The translations under genes were made by a program, and so were the position numbers. From SAR202 cluster bacterium (GTDB lineage Bacteria; Chloroflexota; Dehalococcoidia; UBA3495), in assembly GCA_009392775.1 (NCBI GenBank), contig VFFT01000116.1, positions 1 to 7,160 on the forward strand: a stretch of 7,160 nucleotides of DNA. The letters are read 5' to 3'. The notes beneath the pieces were generated by a model that was not told the DNA's origin, did no database searches, and was given only the letters and a program-made list of their open reading frames with translations. Positions within the stretch are counted from its first letter, which is position 1, and the number at the start of each line of letters is the position of its first letter. Shown here one piece after another: positions 6,148 to 7,160 of this stretch.

Positions 6148-7160
6148 ATGCGCGGCGGAGATGCGGTGATCAGGGCGTTGGAGCAAGAAGGCATTCGGTA
6201 TATAACAGGGTTTTCAGGTGGGGGCTTGGCTCCTTTATGGCAAGGTTTAAGAGAGTCTTCAAGTATTAGGGCATTTGCTACGAGACATGAACGTCTCGGA
6301 GTTGAAGTTGCAGATGGGTATGCGCGGGCTACTGGAAATGTTGGTGTAGCGATGGCAGGGGTAGGACCTGGCGCGACAAATACTTTGACCGCAATTGCCA
6401 GTTGCTATGCAGATAATGTTCCTGTCCTGCTGTTAATGGGCCAGCATCCCCTGAGAAATCTTGGGAAAGAGTACCAGCAGGAAATATCATCCAGTATTTT
6501 TGATACCGTAGTTAAGTGGAAAGGTACATTCACACGTACCGATGAGATACCCGGCATAATGCGCCGTGCATTTACAGCTCTTCGCTCTGGTTCCCCAGGA
6601 CCGGTGGTTATAGAGATGCCGCAGGATGTTATGAACGCAGAAGCGTCGGACGAGAGTCTGCAGTACAGGCCAGTAGGCGTTGGGTCAAGATCATCTCCAG
6701 ATGTTCAGAGTATAGAAAGAGCAGCTGATTTGTTGGTTAATGCTCAATATCCCATACTTAATGCTGGTGGCGGAGCTCTTTGGGCTGGGGCTTCTGAAGA
6801 AGTACGGGAACTGGCTGAATTGTTATCTATGCCGGTAGCAACTACGCTTCTGGGTAAGAGTGTTTTTCCAGAAAACCATCCTCTTTCTGTTGGTGGTGGA
6901 GTATACCCGCGGAGCAGGTATGCGTCTGGTCCCGCTCTTCATGTTAATCGTAAAGCGGATGTAGTTCTGGCTGTTGGAAATTCATTCCGTTTACCCAACG
7001 GTACTGACGGGAGGCCAATTCCAGAGCATGTAAAACTTATTCATATAAATGCAGATGAAACAGATATAAATAAAATATATCAGGCCGACGTCCCTATTCT
7101 GGCTGATGCGAAATTAGCGTTACGAGACTTGATTGATGCGGTAAAGGACAGAATTGGGAA
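6148..7160 (+). CDS. Acetolactate-synthase-like ThDP-dependent enzyme, 3' end outside window
   Basis: The first 337 residues of a ThDP enzyme of the acetolactate synthase/benzoylformate decarboxylase superfamily. The Pyr domain (about 1-165) holds the activating glutamate E48 in RHER, then the ADGYARATG segment at 55-63, GVGPGATN at 71-78 and SPGPVVIEMP near 149-158. The central domain (about 190-337) follows, with NAGGGALWAG and the AVGNSFRLP segment. The catalytic PP domain with its GDG...N motif is beyond the window. Unlike true acetolactate synthase, the usual GxPGG loop has Ser23 instead of Pro, and the region after LLMGQ differs from the usual DAFQE stretch. The substrate is therefore open: a 2-oxoacid, or another acyl donor. 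It is divergent from the acyl-CoA synthetase and shares its control region. The start is set by AAGGAG and an in-frame upstream stop. Family assignment is firm; acetolactate synthase activity is doubtful. Confidence 0.88.
   Translation, partial: MRGGDAVIRALEQEGIRYITGFSGGGLAPLWQGLRESSSIRAFATRHERLGVEVADGYARATGNVGVAMAGVGPGATNTLTAIASCYADNVPVLLLMGQHPLRNLGKEYQQEISSSIFDTVVKWKGTFTRTDEIPGIMRRAFTALRSGSPGPVVIEMPQDVMNAEASDESLQYRPVGVGSRSSPDVQSIERAADLLVNAQYPILNAGGGALWAGASEEVRELAELLSMPVATTLLGKSVFPENHPLSVGGGVYPRSRYASGPALHVNRKADVVLAVGNSFRLPNGTDGRPIPEHVKLIHINADETDINKIYQADVPILADAKLALRDLIDAVKDRIG

Noticed and set aside
1..7160. Search for CRISPR-type arrays, tRNA or rRNA genes, insertion-sequence ends and a complete defence island.
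   Set aside because: No regularly spaced repeats, tRNA cloverleaf-like segment, transposase motif or terminal inverted repeats were seen by eye. The STAND protein stands alone among metabolic genes, so a defence system cannot be claimed from this window.

Overview
This window looks like bacterial (possibly environmental) DNA of moderate GC content, roughly the mid-40s percent by eye. Genes are tightly packed, and most starts carry a clear AGGAG-type ribosome binding site. A CHAT/NB-ARC signalling ATPase, an ADP-forming acyl-CoA synthetase with fused subunits and several thiamine diphosphate (ThDP) enzymes together resemble marine Chloroflexota (SAR202/Dehalococcoidia-like). That placement is only an inference; there is no rRNA or marker gene to confirm it.

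Layout. (1) Positions 1-2449, minus strand: the first 816 residues of a large STAND-type protein with a CHAT-like N-terminal domain, an NB-ARC ATPase core, a winged-helix region and the start of TPR-like repeats. The C-terminus lies outside the window. Its CHAT domain appears to have lost both catalytic residues. (2) Positions 2450-2697: a divergent intergenic region. (3) Positions 2698-3752, plus strand: two translationally coupled genes (ATGA overlap) encoding the Pyr-domain and PP-domain subunits of a split ThDP-dependent decarboxylase of the phosphonopyruvate/sulfopyruvate decarboxylase family. (4) Positions 3796-5916, minus strand, convergent with the previous pair: a complete 706-residue ADP-forming acyl-CoA synthetase. 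(5) Positions 5917-6147: a divergent control region. It holds two plausible sigma70-like promoters, a perfect 11-bp inverted repeat and an uncertain 48-residue small ORF that abuts the synthetase start codon. (6) Positions 6148-7160, plus strand: the N-terminal 337 residues of an acetolactate-synthase-like ThDP enzyme running off the window.

How they may work together. The split decarboxylase would make an aldehyde from a 3-substituted pyruvate. The synthetase interconverts an acyl-CoA with acid plus ATP. The second ThDP enzyme would act on a 2-oxoacid or activated aldehyde. A small 2-oxoacid or C2 salvage island is plausible, but no substrate is fixed by the sequence: there is no PEP mutase, sulfolactate dehydrogenase or aldehyde dehydrogenase here. 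The most unusual elements are the degenerate CHAT-STAND protein and the 231-bp divergent control region.
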